Shown here one piece after another: positions 8,613 to 15,540 of a DNA stretch of 64,000 nt. Numbering within the stretch: position 1 is the stretch's first letter; each line of letters starts with the position of its first letter. The stretch is taken from positions 62,001-126,000 of the forward strand of contig JADJMO010000019.1 of assembly GCA_016709545.1 (NCBI GenBank). The letters run 5' to 3'. The translations under genes and the position numbers were made by a program. The notes beneath the pieces are model-generated. The model saw only the letters and a list, made by a program, of their open reading frames with translations. It did no database searches and was not told where the DNA came from. The stretch is from Myxococcales bacterium. GTDB taxonomy: Bacteria > Myxococcota_A > Polyangia > Polyangiales > JADJMO01.

Positions 8613-9938
8613 TCAGGCGATTGCTCTCGTCGCTCCCGGACCGTCCCCGTCCGGTCCTCCGCTCCCCATTCGCGCGGCGAGCCCGAGGGCGACCGAGGTG
8701 AGCTGCTCGCCACCGCGGCCGCGGAGCTTGTCGACGCCGAAGCGGCGCTCGAAGGCCGCGACGACCGAGGGAACCAGCGAGGTCCCGCCGGTCATGAAGA
8801 CCGCGTCCACGTCGGCGGGACGCGCGTTCGCCTCGGTGAGGAGCGCGTCGAGCGAGGCCTCGATGCTGCCGCGGACGTCTTCGGTCCACGCCTCGAAGGC
8901 CGCGCGCGAGACCGGCGCGCGGAGCGCGATGGGCCCGTCGACGAAGGAGAGCTCGGTCTCCTCTGCGTGCGAGAGCCGCACCTTCGCGCCCTCGACGGCG
9001 CGGAACAGCGGCAGGCCGAGGTCGTCCTCGACGACGTGGAGCAGGCTGCGGAGCTTGTCGGGCTCCTCGGCCTGGATCCGGAGGTGGTGCAAGAGCTCGA
9101 GGGTGCGCTGCGAGCGCAGGAACGAGAGGTGGTGCCAGCGCCGCAGCTTGCCGTAGATCCACGGCGGCACTTCCATCGTGCCGCCGTTGCCCGGGAGGCG
9201 ATACCGCGACCCGCGCCCGAGGGTGGGCGTGACCGCGTGGTGCACGAGCTCGGCGTCGAGCGCGTCGCCCGCCAGGCCGACGCCCCCGTGGCCGTGGACG
9301 AAGCGGGCGTGATCGGGGCCGGCGCGCAGGCGCGCGGGGCCCACCTCGACGAGGCTGAAGTCGCTCGTGCCGCCGCCGAAGTCGGCGACCAGCACGAGCT
9401 CGTCGTGGTCGAGCTGGGACTCGTAGTGGAAGGCCGCGGCGAGGGGCTCGAGCTCGAGGGTGGGCGAGGGCAGACCGGCGAGGCGCATGGCCTCCTCGAG
9501 CCGCGCCACGGCGAGCGCGTCGTGCTCGGGGGCCTCGGCGCCGACGTAGCGCACGGGGCGGCCGACGACGATCTGCTCGATCGGTGCGCCGTCGGAGAAG
9601 CAGGCGCGACCGTCGCGGAACACGAAGCCCGCCGCGGTGAGCAGCTTGCGGAGGAACACCGCGACGAGCTCGGGCAGCCGGTAGGTGCGCCCGAGGATCT
9701 GGGTGCGATCGACGAGCGGGCTCGCGAGGTGCGACTTGATGGATTGCACGAAGCGGCAGCCGCCGTGGGCGGCGCGCTCCATCGCGGGCTCGCCGGCGAG
9801 CGGCTCTTCACCCTCGGCGAAGGTGAGGACGGTGCGCCAGGTGGCGCGCCCCGAGACGGGCAGGATGCGCGCGGCGCTGCCGTCGTGGAGCGCGAGCGCG
9901 CTGTTGGTGGTGCCGAAATCCAGGCCGAGTCGACGCAT
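8613..9938 (-). CDS. YegD-type Hsp70 family protein
   Basis: This is a 441-residue actin/Hsp70-fold ATPase. It has the N-terminal phosphate-1 motif LGLDFGTTNSALAL (residues 4-17), the second phosphate motif VADFGGGTSDFSLVEV (about residues 185-200) and the adenosine motif FMTGGTSLVPSV near the C-terminus. It lacks the substrate-binding domain and EEVD-type tail of DnaK, as is typical for YegD proteins, whose clients are unknown. The ATG at 9938 has a GAGGT ribosome site. The upstream region holds two operator-like palindromes. The last codons, encoding a Gly/Pro/Asp-rich tail, fall inside a 37-base repeat that recurs near 23.2 kb. Confidence 0.88.
   Translation of the reverse strand: MRRLGLDFGTTNSALALHDGSAARILPVSGRATWRTVLTFAEGEEPLAGEPAMERAAHGGCRFVQSIKSHLASPLVDRTQILGRTYRLPELVAVFLRKLLTAAGFVFRDGRACFSDGAPIEQIVVGRPVRYVGAEAPEHDALAVARLEEAMRLAGLPSPTLELEPLAAAFHYESQLDHDELVLVADFGGGTSDFSLVEVGPARLRAGPDHARFVHGHGGVGLAGDALDAELVHHAVTPTLGRGSRYRLPGNGGTMEVPPWIYGKLRRWHHLSFLRSQRTLELLHHLRIQAEEPDKLRSLLHVVEDDLGLPLFRAVEGAKVRLSHAEETELSFVDGPIALRAPVSRAAFEAWTEDVRGSIEASLDALLTEANARPADVDAVFMTGGTSLVPSVVAAFERRFGVDKLRGRGGEQLTSVALGLAARMGSGGPDGDGPGATRAIA
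8629..8665. repeat. 37-base interspersed repeat, copy A
   Basis: This segment is identical at 36 of 37 positions to 23164-23200. It contains the hairpin CCGGAC-(7 bases)-GTCCGG. Here it overlaps the end of the yegD coding sequence, and on the minus strand it sits at the 3' end of the gene, as copy B does for its neighbour. Its job could be a transcript-end hairpin or a short dispersed repeat of the REP type. Confidence 0.7.
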
Positions 9939-10239
9939 GGATACCTCCGCGCGTTGCCCGGGGGTGGGCAACGAGAATCGAGCGGGCGCGCGCCGGAAGG
10001 ACGTCGTCGACGTCCGAGACACCCATGCGCGCACCTTGCATCGACGAGGTCGATGTCGTCACTTGTGCCAGGCTCCCAGCGGAGGATCCGCGCGGCCGGC
10101 GTGACGTTCGCTGTACGAAAGGGTCGCGGGTGGTAGCGGGCGATGGGCACGCCGTCAACGCGAGTAGGGGGGCATGTAGGTGGTCTGGCGCGCGTTGCCC
10201 TGTTGCTCACCTCGGCCCAGTCGCGGGTAGGATGGGTGG
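9939..10239. promoter_or_regulatory. Divergent promoter region between yegD and the DTGTP lipoprotein, with two palindromes
   Basis: This 301-base gap separates two divergent genes. It holds an inverted repeat with 8-base arms around one base (GGACGTCG T CGACGTCC, 9999-10015) and a second with 7-base arms around three bases (CATCGAC GAG GTCGATG, 10039-10055). Both lie 60-120 bases upstream of yegD and have the size of operators for dimeric regulators. No further gene is evident. I cannot point to a safe -35/-10 pair. Confidence 0.5.
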
Positions 10240-11013
10240 ATGCGCTTCCGTTCCGCTCCCCTCGTCTTGGCTTCGCTGCTCCTGAGCGCCTGCGCGGCGA
10301 CCGGAGAGGACTTCGAGACCGTCGTCAGCGACGCGGGACGCAAGGACACGGGCCTCAAGGACGCCGACCTCGTCGACACCCCCTCCGACGGGGCGGACGA
10401 CACGAAGGTCGACACGGGCACCGGGCCGGACACCGGCGCGCCGATCGACAGCGGGGCCAGCACGGACACCGCGATCGCCGACACCGGGGTCGCAGACACG
10501 GGCACCCTCGACACGGGCACCCTCGACACGGGGACCCCCGACACGGGTACGCCGGACACGGGTACGCCGGACACGGGCACGCCGGACACGGGCACGCCGG
10601 ACACGGGCACGCCGGACACGGGCCCGCCCGACACGGGGATCACCGCGAGCTTCATCTTCCCGACCGCCACCGACACGGCCGTCATCTCGAAGGACCCGTA
10701 CTTCTGGAACCTGGGCGACTACTACCAGGGCGTGCGCACGACCACGCTGCCCTCCGCCACCTCGTTCTCGTCGAGCATCGGTCTGAGCAACTCGCTCTCG
10801 TGTGGTTCCCTCACCGTCGACGTCTCGCTGAACGGCACCAAGATCGGTGGGCTGACGATCACGGCCGGGACCAGCCCGGTGCCCGCCAACTTCACCTTCT
10901 CGGCCATCACGGGCCCGACCTACACGATCCGCTATCGAGCGACGAAGACCGTGGAGAGCGGTTGCGGCTCGGTCACCTTCAACGAAGGCACCTCCACCGT
11001 CACGCTCAAGTAG
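10240..11013 (+). CDS. Lipoprotein with DTGTP pentapeptide repeats
   Basis: This is a 257-residue lipoprotein of unknown function. The signal peptide ends in LLLSAC, a textbook lipobox with Cys at 18. A long Asp/Thr/Gly-rich linker follows (about residues 30-132) that finishes in tandem pentapeptides (DTGTL twice, DTGTP six times, then DTGPP). The C-terminal domain of about 120 residues is Thr/Ser-rich with beta-strand character and two Cys (LSCGSLTV and SGCGSVTF) that could form a disulfide. This layout suggests a surface or outer-membrane domain held away from the membrane by a flexible stalk. It is monocistronic and ends at a strong hairpin. Confidence 0.85.
   Translation: MRFRSAPLVLASLLLSACAATGEDFETVVSDAGRKDTGLKDADLVDTPSDGADDTKVDTGTGPDTGAPIDSGASTDTAIADTGVADTGTLDTGTLDTGTPDTGTPDTGTPDTGTPDTGTPDTGTPDTGPPDTGITASFIFPTATDTAVISKDPYFWNLGDYYQGVRTTTLPSATSFSSSIGLSNSLSCGSLTVDVSLNGTKIGGLTITAGTSPVPANFTFSAITGPTYTIRYRATKTVESGCGSVTFNEGTSTVTLK
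10495..10629 (+). repeat. 15-base tandem repeat encoding DTGTP units
   Basis: Nine in-frame units of the pattern GACACGGGYACSCYS lie head to tail, with the central units GACACGGGCACGCCG repeated exactly. The unit length is a multiple of three, so copy-number change would lengthen or shorten the stalk without breaking the frame. Confidence 0.9.
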
Positions 11014-11018
11014 ACGAC

Positions 11019-11042
11019 GGGAGGGCCCTCTCGAGCCCTCCC
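11019..11042. terminator. Bidirectional hairpin terminator between convergent lipoprotein genes
   Basis: The arms GGGAGGGC and GCCCTCCC (8 perfect pairs) enclose an 8-base loop just after the stop of the plus-strand gene and before the end of the minus-strand gene at 11067. There is no long T-tract. Right after the hairpin a 17-base segment (CTACC-GGTCACTTGC) is nearly duplicated in tandem up to the stop of the minus-strand gene. Confidence 0.6.
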
Positions 11043-11066
11043 TACCCGGTCACTTGCCCTACCGGG

Positions 11067-12038
11067 TCACTTGCAGGTGGCCGGATCGCTGATCTTGCAG
11101 ACGCCGTCGACGCACTTGGCGGGCGCGATGCAGCCGGGGCCGACGCCGAGGCCCTCGCCCACCGTGCAGTTTGCACCGTCCACCGCCGCAGGCGCGCACG
11201 TGCCGGTGAAGACGCCCTTCACGATGTCGACGCCCTTGCAGTAGCCGCCCTTGTCGCAGAGCGTGATGCTCTTGATCGTCGTGCCCTCGAGCGTGATGCC
11301 ACAAGCTCCGCCCGCGCCGCTGGCGAAGGTGAACTTCTGGCACTTGTCGCCGAGGCACGCGAGGTTCTTGGTGAAGTCGCACTTGGGCGCGGTGGCTTCC
11401 TTGTCGTCGCAGGTCGCGCCCTCGGTGGTGAGGTGGGCCTGGCACGTGCCGCTGATGCAGGAGAGCTGCTGGCCACACGGCTTGTCGGCGCTGCAGGCGC
11501 CGCCCGCGGCGACCGGCTTCTGGCACTTGCTGTTGACGCACTTGAGGCCGTCGGGGCAGTCGTTGGCCACGCACGCGGCGCCCTCGCCGATCTTGGGGCT
11601 GCACGTGCCGCAGGTGGACTTGGACTCGTCCGTCGCGCAGAAGCCGGTCTTGCACTGCGCGTTGTCGCCGCAGACCTTGCCGTCCTCGATCGAGCCGGTG
11701 ACCTGGCAGTCGGCGATCGGCACGCCGTTGAGGAAGTCGCTGCACGAGACGGCCGGGATGGTCTTGACGCACTTGTCGAGCGCGCTGCCGGTGATGCCGG
11801 TGCTCGGCGCCTTCGCGGCGCGGAGGCAGGAGTCCTTGAGGCGCGACTTGCAGAGCGCGACGTCACCCCAGGAGACCTGGATGTAGAACGAGACGCAGCT
11901 GTTGGCCTTCTCGCAGTAGTTGGCGGCGTAGCTCGTACACCCGTCGTCCACGCTCGGTTCGGCGACCGAGGTCGACGAGGAGGAACAGCCGAAACCGTAG
12001 GCAGCGGCGACGATGGCGAAAGCAAAGACGTGGCGCAT
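11067..12038 (-). CDS. Cys-rich lipoprotein (EGF/Dickkopf-like Cys spacing)
   Basis: This is a 323-residue lipoprotein of unknown function. A short signal peptide ends at AAYGFGC followed by a Ser-rich linker. The ATG at 12038 has a GGGAGGG ribosome site. The mature protein is packed with Cys in repeated modules of the form G..C.....C..G..C....C (for example CPDGLKCVNSKC, CGQQLSCISGTC, CDKGGYCKG). These are typical of the disulfide-rich lipoproteins abundant in myxobacteria. The modules suggest an extended extracytoplasmic protein with many disulfides. It is convergent to the DTGTP lipoprotein and lies downstream of, but separated by 121 bases from, the DUF3570 operon. Confidence 0.82.
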   Translation of the reverse strand: MRHVFAFAIVAAAYGFGCSSSSTSVAEPSVDDGCTSYAANYCEKANSCVSFYIQVSWGDVALCKSRLKDSCLRAAKAPSTGITGSALDKCVKTIPAVSCSDFLNGVPIADCQVTGSIEDGKVCGDNAQCKTGFCATDESKSTCGTCSPKIGEGAACVANDCPDGLKCVNSKCQKPVAAGGACSADKPCGQQLSCISGTCQAHLTTEGATCDDKEATAPKCDFTKNLACLGDKCQKFTFASGAGGACGITLEGTTIKSITLCDKGGYCKGVDIVKGVFTGTCAPAAVDGANCTVGEGLGVGPGCIAPAKCVDGVCKISDPATCK

Positions 12039-12159
12039 GGAGCCCTCCCTGGTGTGTACGCAGTTGCCGTCAGCGTAGATTTGTCCACGCGCCCACGCCA
12101 CGATTTCTGTCCGGCGGCCAGCCACCGCCCCAGGCGGAATGGCCCGTCGTGCGGAGATC

Positions 12160-13407
12160 TCAGAAGAGGAGACTGGCGCCGAAGCTGACGATGATGGCGG
12201 TCTTGTGCAGCGGCGTGCCGGCGATCGTGAAGTCGGAGTAGTCGTACGACACGTAGTCGCCGCCGAGGGAGAGCTCGACCTTGCTCAGGAGCCCACCCCA
12301 GCGCTGCTGGCCCGCGCTCGGCCCGAAGGCGAAGCGGGCCCCCGCCATCCAGGAGCGCATCGTCGAGAGCTCGCGGTCGCCGGTGAAGTACTTGCCGCGC
12401 GGGACGAGGTAGTAGTCGTCGCTGTAGAACGTCGCGGATCCCTGGGTGTAGTAGCGGCCACGCAGACGCAGGCGGAGGGCGTCGACGAGCACGTAGCGCT
12501 CGAGCTCGACCTCACCGGTGAAGCTCCGGATGTCCCAGGTGTCGCGGTACGCGCGCACGCCGACGCGCAGCGCGGTCTTGATGGGCCGGAGGTAGAGGTT
12601 CGCCTTGAGGGCGACCGCCTGGCGATCGCGCACCTCGGGCACGTACTCCTGGGCCGGAGACGACACGCCGAGGTTGACCTCGCGGTACGGGTTCGACTGG
12701 AAGCCGTTGAGCACCTGTCGCGAATAGATCAGCTGGGTCGCGAAGAGGGGCGACCAGAGCTGGGTCCAGCCCGCCTGGAAGGCGTCCAGCACGAGGGGGC
12801 GGGTGGTGACGGTCGGGTCGGCGGTGAAGCACGCGGTGCTCTTCTCGAGCCCGCGCCGACGGGTCGGGTCGATGTCGCTCTGCACGCGATCGCAGACGCT
12901 GTCCCAGTTGCGCGCGTAGGCGATGCTGAGCTCCATCGAGCGCTGCAGGAGCTCGGTCTTGGCCGAGAAATCGACGCTGTGCGACTTGTAGTCGTGCTCC
13001 CAGCCGTAGGCGTAGCCGGCCTCGAAGGTGACGTACTTGCGCTCGAGCGAGAAACCTCCGCTCGCGACCTGGCGGAAGTCCTTCACGCTCGCGGTGGTGA
13101 CCGCGTCGACCCCGCGGGTCTCGTTGCGGATCTTGACCGAGGCCCCGGAGACGACGTCGGCCTGCCACCCCGCGTGCAGCCCGAACGACTCGGTCGGCTT
13201 GGCGCCGAGCAGCACCGAGGGGTTGTGCACCAGCATGTTGCCGTACGGGGTGCCCTCTCGGTACAGCGTGTAGCGCGAGTCGAACGAGACGACCTCGCCC
13301 CGCGGCGAGCCCTCCGCGGCGAACACCGTGAGCCCCGCTGCGAGCGCGACGAAGGCCGACCGTGATGGGGCCCGGCGGGTGATGGAGCGCGGCCGAATCA
13401 GTTGCAT
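12160..13407 (-). CDS. DUF3570 family outer-membrane beta-barrel protein
   Basis: This 415-residue protein has an N-terminal signal peptide (AFVALAAGLTVFAAEGSP) and a body of alternating amphipathic strands rich in Tyr, Arg and Ser, ending in a Phe (VSFGASLLF), the classic C-terminal signature of outer-membrane barrels. The size, the gene order directly behind a DUF4266 lipoprotein and the strand pattern match DUF3570, a family of unknown function. I chose the ATG at 13407, which overlaps the DUF4266 stop by 10 bases, so the two are coupled. In many bacteria this pair accompanies ApbE-type flavin transferases and thioredoxin-like proteins. Neither is adjacent here, although a thioredoxin-like lipoprotein lies about 35 kb away. 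Confidence 0.83.
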   Translation of the reverse strand: MQLIRPRSITRRAPSRSAFVALAAGLTVFAAEGSPRGEVVSFDSRYTLYREGTPYGNMLVHNPSVLLGAKPTESFGLHAGWQADVVSGASVKIRNETRGVDAVTTASVKDFRQVASGGFSLERKYVTFEAGYAYGWEHDYKSHSVDFSAKTELLQRSMELSIAYARNWDSVCDRVQSDIDPTRRRGLEKSTACFTADPTVTTRPLVLDAFQAGWTQLWSPLFATQLIYSRQVLNGFQSNPYREVNLGVSSPAQEYVPEVRDRQAVALKANLYLRPIKTALRVGVRAYRDTWDIRSFTGEVELERYVLVDALRLRLRGRYYTQGSATFYSDDYYLVPRGKYFTGDRELSTMRSWMAGARFAFGPSAGQQRWGGLLSKVELSLGGDYVSYDYSDFTIAGTPLHKTAIIVSFGASLLF

Positions 13408-13652
13408 CCGCACCCACCGCCCGCGACGCCATCACCACCGAACGAGCCCTCGCGATTGTCGATCGCGTGGCGGAAATGCGCCTGCTCCACCGCGTCGTGA
13501 CCGTTGCCCCCGAAGCGCATGATCGGGTCGGAGAGGACGCCACGCTGCTGCGGCTTCACCGTCACGCAACCCGCCGCGCCGACGAGCAGCGCGAGGAGCA
13601 CGCCGACGCGGAGGGCCATCGAGGGAGCATGCTTCGTGGAACGGCGCGACAT
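13398..13652 (-). CDS. DUF4266 small lipoprotein with C-terminal GGCGCN motif
   Basis: This 84-residue protein starts at an ATG with an AGGAG ribosome site. The signal peptide ends LVGAAGC, so it should be lipidated. The mature part (about 55 residues) contains RGVLSDPIMRF, HAIDNREGSFGGDG and the terminal GGGCGCN, which together define DUF4266. The invariant C-terminal Cys-Gly-Cys suggests a metal or redox role, or a site for modification, but no function is established as far as I know. It sits third in a four-gene operon and is coupled to the DUF3570 barrel downstream. Confidence 0.9.
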   Translation of the reverse strand: MSRRSTKHAPSMALRVGVLLALLVGAAGCVTVKPQQRGVLSDPIMRFGGNGHDAVEQAHFRHAIDNREGSFGGDGVAGGGCGCN

Positions 13653-13661
13653 GGGTTCTCC

Positions 13662-14480
13662 TCAGAAGTACACGCCGAGGCCGGCGAGGAACGTCTGCAT
13701 GTTCTTGAAGCGATTGGGGGTGAACAGGGTGAGGTTGGTGGCCTCGATGCGGACGAGGATGCGCCCCCGCAAGCCGAACAGGAAGCCACCGCCCGCGCGG
13801 GCGACGAAGAGCTCGTCCTTCGAGGGCGTCAGCGCGTCGGCGTTGGTGCGGCTCCAGAGGTAGCCACCACCGAGGCCGACGTAGGGATCGATGGCGAGGT
13901 CGGGCAGCAGGTGGACGACCGCCCAGCCGCCGACCTGGGTGAGCGACCCGTCGTCGGTGCGCGAGATGCCGGCCCAAGGCTCGAGGGCGATGGTGGGCGA
14001 GAGCACCACGGCGGGGCGGATCTCGAAGTACCCGTCGGCGTAGTTGTAGAACGAGCCACCGTCGCGGCTCGACACGGTGCTGCCGAGGACCCCGGCGAGG
14101 ATCGCGAGGCCGCCGCGGGCACCGAGCAGGGGAGGGGGCGCGAAGAAGCCGGGCTTGCTCGGCTTGTCGGTGTCGCCGGGCTTGACCGCGTACACCTCGA
14201 CGTCGTCGCCGAGCACCCAACCCGTGCGACCGTCGGCGAGCACGAGCTTGAGCCAGAACTGGTCGCTGCCACGGCGGTCGACGATGACGGTCTCGCCCCG
14301 CTCGAGGGCCGCGATCACTCGATAGCTCGTGCCGGGACCGCTGCGCACCTCGGCCCGCTCGACGACCACGCGGGCGAAGGCGTCGACCTCCTCGGCCGCG
14401 GCGGTGCGAGGGGTGGTGCAGATGCCAGCGACGGTGCCCGAGAGCGCGACCAGCAGGGCCGCGAGCGAAGCGCGCCTCAT
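13662..14480 (-). CDS. SH3b-domain plus outer-membrane barrel-like protein
   Basis: This is a 272-residue exported protein. After a signal peptide (SLAALLVALSGTVAG) comes a bacterial SH3 domain (about residues 35-95: RVVVERAEVRSGPGTSYRVI, then DQFWLKLVLADGRTGWV), which in this family binds peptidoglycan or peptides. A Pro-rich joint leads to a C-terminal domain (about 115-272) of Gly/aromatic strands (GLGGGYLWSR, FLAGLGVYF) that looks like an 8-stranded barrel ending in Phe. Its start overlaps the stop of the upstream lipoprotein gene (ATGA), and the DUF4266 gene follows after nine bases. It may tie the outer-membrane module of this operon to the cell wall. Confidence 0.78.
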   Translation of the reverse strand: MRRASLAALLVALSGTVAGICTTPRTAAAEEVDAFARVVVERAEVRSGPGTSYRVIAALERGETVIVDRRGSDQFWLKLVLADGRTGWVLGDDVEVYAVKPGDTDKPSKPGFFAPPPLLGARGGLAILAGVLGSTVSSRDGGSFYNYADGYFEIRPAVVLSPTIALEPWAGISRTDDGSLTQVGGWAVVHLLPDLAIDPYVGLGGGYLWSRTNADALTPSKDELFVARAGGGFLFGLRGRILVRIEATNLTLFTPNRFKNMQTFLAGLGVYF

Positions 14481-14959
14481 CGGGCCCCCGCGATCCACTT
14501 GCGGATGAGATCGGCCTCGACGGAGGTGCTCGCGAAGAGGACCTTGTGGGCCGAGGCGCCGATCGGCCGGCGCAGCAGGGGAGACGACTCGATGTCGCGG
14601 TTCACGCGGAGCGACGCGGCGGTGTAGTTCGCGCGCTCGGCGCCGCTGATCTTGGAGGGGTCGCTCGGCTTGCCGCTCGTGCAGAGCACGGGGCTGTCGA
14701 CCACCTGCAGGCGCATCGGGGTGGCGGTCGAGTGACAGCCGGTGTCGCCGCCCTCGCCGGTGGCGCACTTCTTGGCGTTCAGCACCTGGGGCTGGATGAC
14801 GCAGTAGAAGTAGTTCTCGTCGGGCTTGACGTCTCGTACGCCCTCGTAGGTGCCAGGGTCGACGGTCCCACAGCCAACGGTGCCCGCGATCGATACCCCG
14901 AACAAGAACAAGGCCGCGAGGCCTCGCCTGGCACGGCGGCTCCCAAGAGCGTGACCCAC
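14477..14959 (-). CDS. Lipoprotein, first gene of the DUF4266/DUF3570 operon
   Basis: This protein has about 160 residues and starts at GTG 14959. Other starts are possible because no clear ribosome site is present. The hydrophobic segment ends AGTVGC, a plausible lipobox. The mature part contains YFYCVIQPQVLNAKKC and GDTGCHSTATPM. The C...C-H pattern recalls the haem or metal sites of lipoproteins that accompany cytochromes, but there is no CxxCH motif, so haem binding is not supported. It is the promoter-proximal member of the four-gene operon and overlaps the SH3b gene by four bases. Confidence 0.68.
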   Translation of the reverse strand: MGHALGSRRARRGLAALFLFGVSIAGTVGCGTVDPGTYEGVRDVKPDENYFYCVIQPQVLNAKKCATGEGGDTGCHSTATPMRLQVVDSPVLCTSGKPSDPSKISGAERANYTAASLRVNRDIESSPLLRRPIGASAHKVLFASTSVEADLIRKWIAGAR

Positions 14960-15024
14960 GGAATGAACATACAAGGCAGCCGCGGCCGTTGTCCAAGCCT
15001 TCGCGCGGGTGTAACCCTGGCCGG

Positions 15025-15540
15025 ATGGGAACAGAGGGGAGGATGCTCGCTCGGCTCGAGGCCGCGGCGCTCCTATCCTCTTTCGTCGTCCACGAGCTGA
15101 ACAACGCGCTGACCGAGGCCTCGGGCAACCTGGAGTTGCTGTCGGACGACATCGGCGCGCTCGAGGCGGGCGGGCCGCGAGGCGAGGCGGGGCGCGAGGG
15201 GCCAGACCCAGGCGAGCTCCTGCTCTCGATCCGAGGGGTGGAGCACGGCCTCGTGGGGATCCGCGGAGTGATCGCCGTGGTCCGCGGCCTCTATCGCGCC
15301 GATCCTCAGGCACCGGGCGAAGACCCTCGCCTGGTCGCGGAGCTCGCGCTCGCCCTGGCGAAGCCCGATCTCGAGGGCGTGACCATCGTTCGCCGCTACC
15401 AGCGGGCCACGGTCTACGCGAGCCCCCGGGAGGCCGTCGAGCAGACCCTTCGGTCGATCGCCCGCCTGCTCGACGAGGGCGTCACCTCGATCGAGGTGAC
15501 CACGTCGGAGCGCGGAGTGGCCGTCGAGCGTGGCGCCTAG
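15025..15540 (+). CDS. Histidine-kinase-like dimerisation domain without ATPase domain
   Basis: This 171-residue protein begins with a helix that looks like a HisKA phosphoacceptor: LLSSFVVHELNNALTEASGN, with His at about 23 followed by E-L-N-N as in H-boxes of sensor kinases. The following helices (to about residue 120) fit a four-helix dimer. The C-terminal part ends near residue 171 with a few strands, and I see no N, G1 or G2 boxes of an HATPase domain. It may be a phosphotransfer or decoy protein, or a kinase remnant. The start is the ATG at 15025; an alternative lies at 15043. The stop is shared with the convergent gene in a CTAG. Confidence 0.62.
   Translation: MGTEGRMLARLEAAALLSSFVVHELNNALTEASGNLELLSDDIGALEAGGPRGEAGREGPDPGELLLSIRGVEHGLVGIRGVIAVVRGLYRADPQAPGEDPRLVAELALALAKPDLEGVTIVRRYQRATVYASPREAVEQTLRSIARLLDEGVTSIEVTTSERGVAVERGA

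Noticed and set aside
10495..10629. CRISPR-like regular repeat
   Set aside because: The units are contiguous 15-base codons for DTGTP inside a lipoprotein gene, with no spacers.
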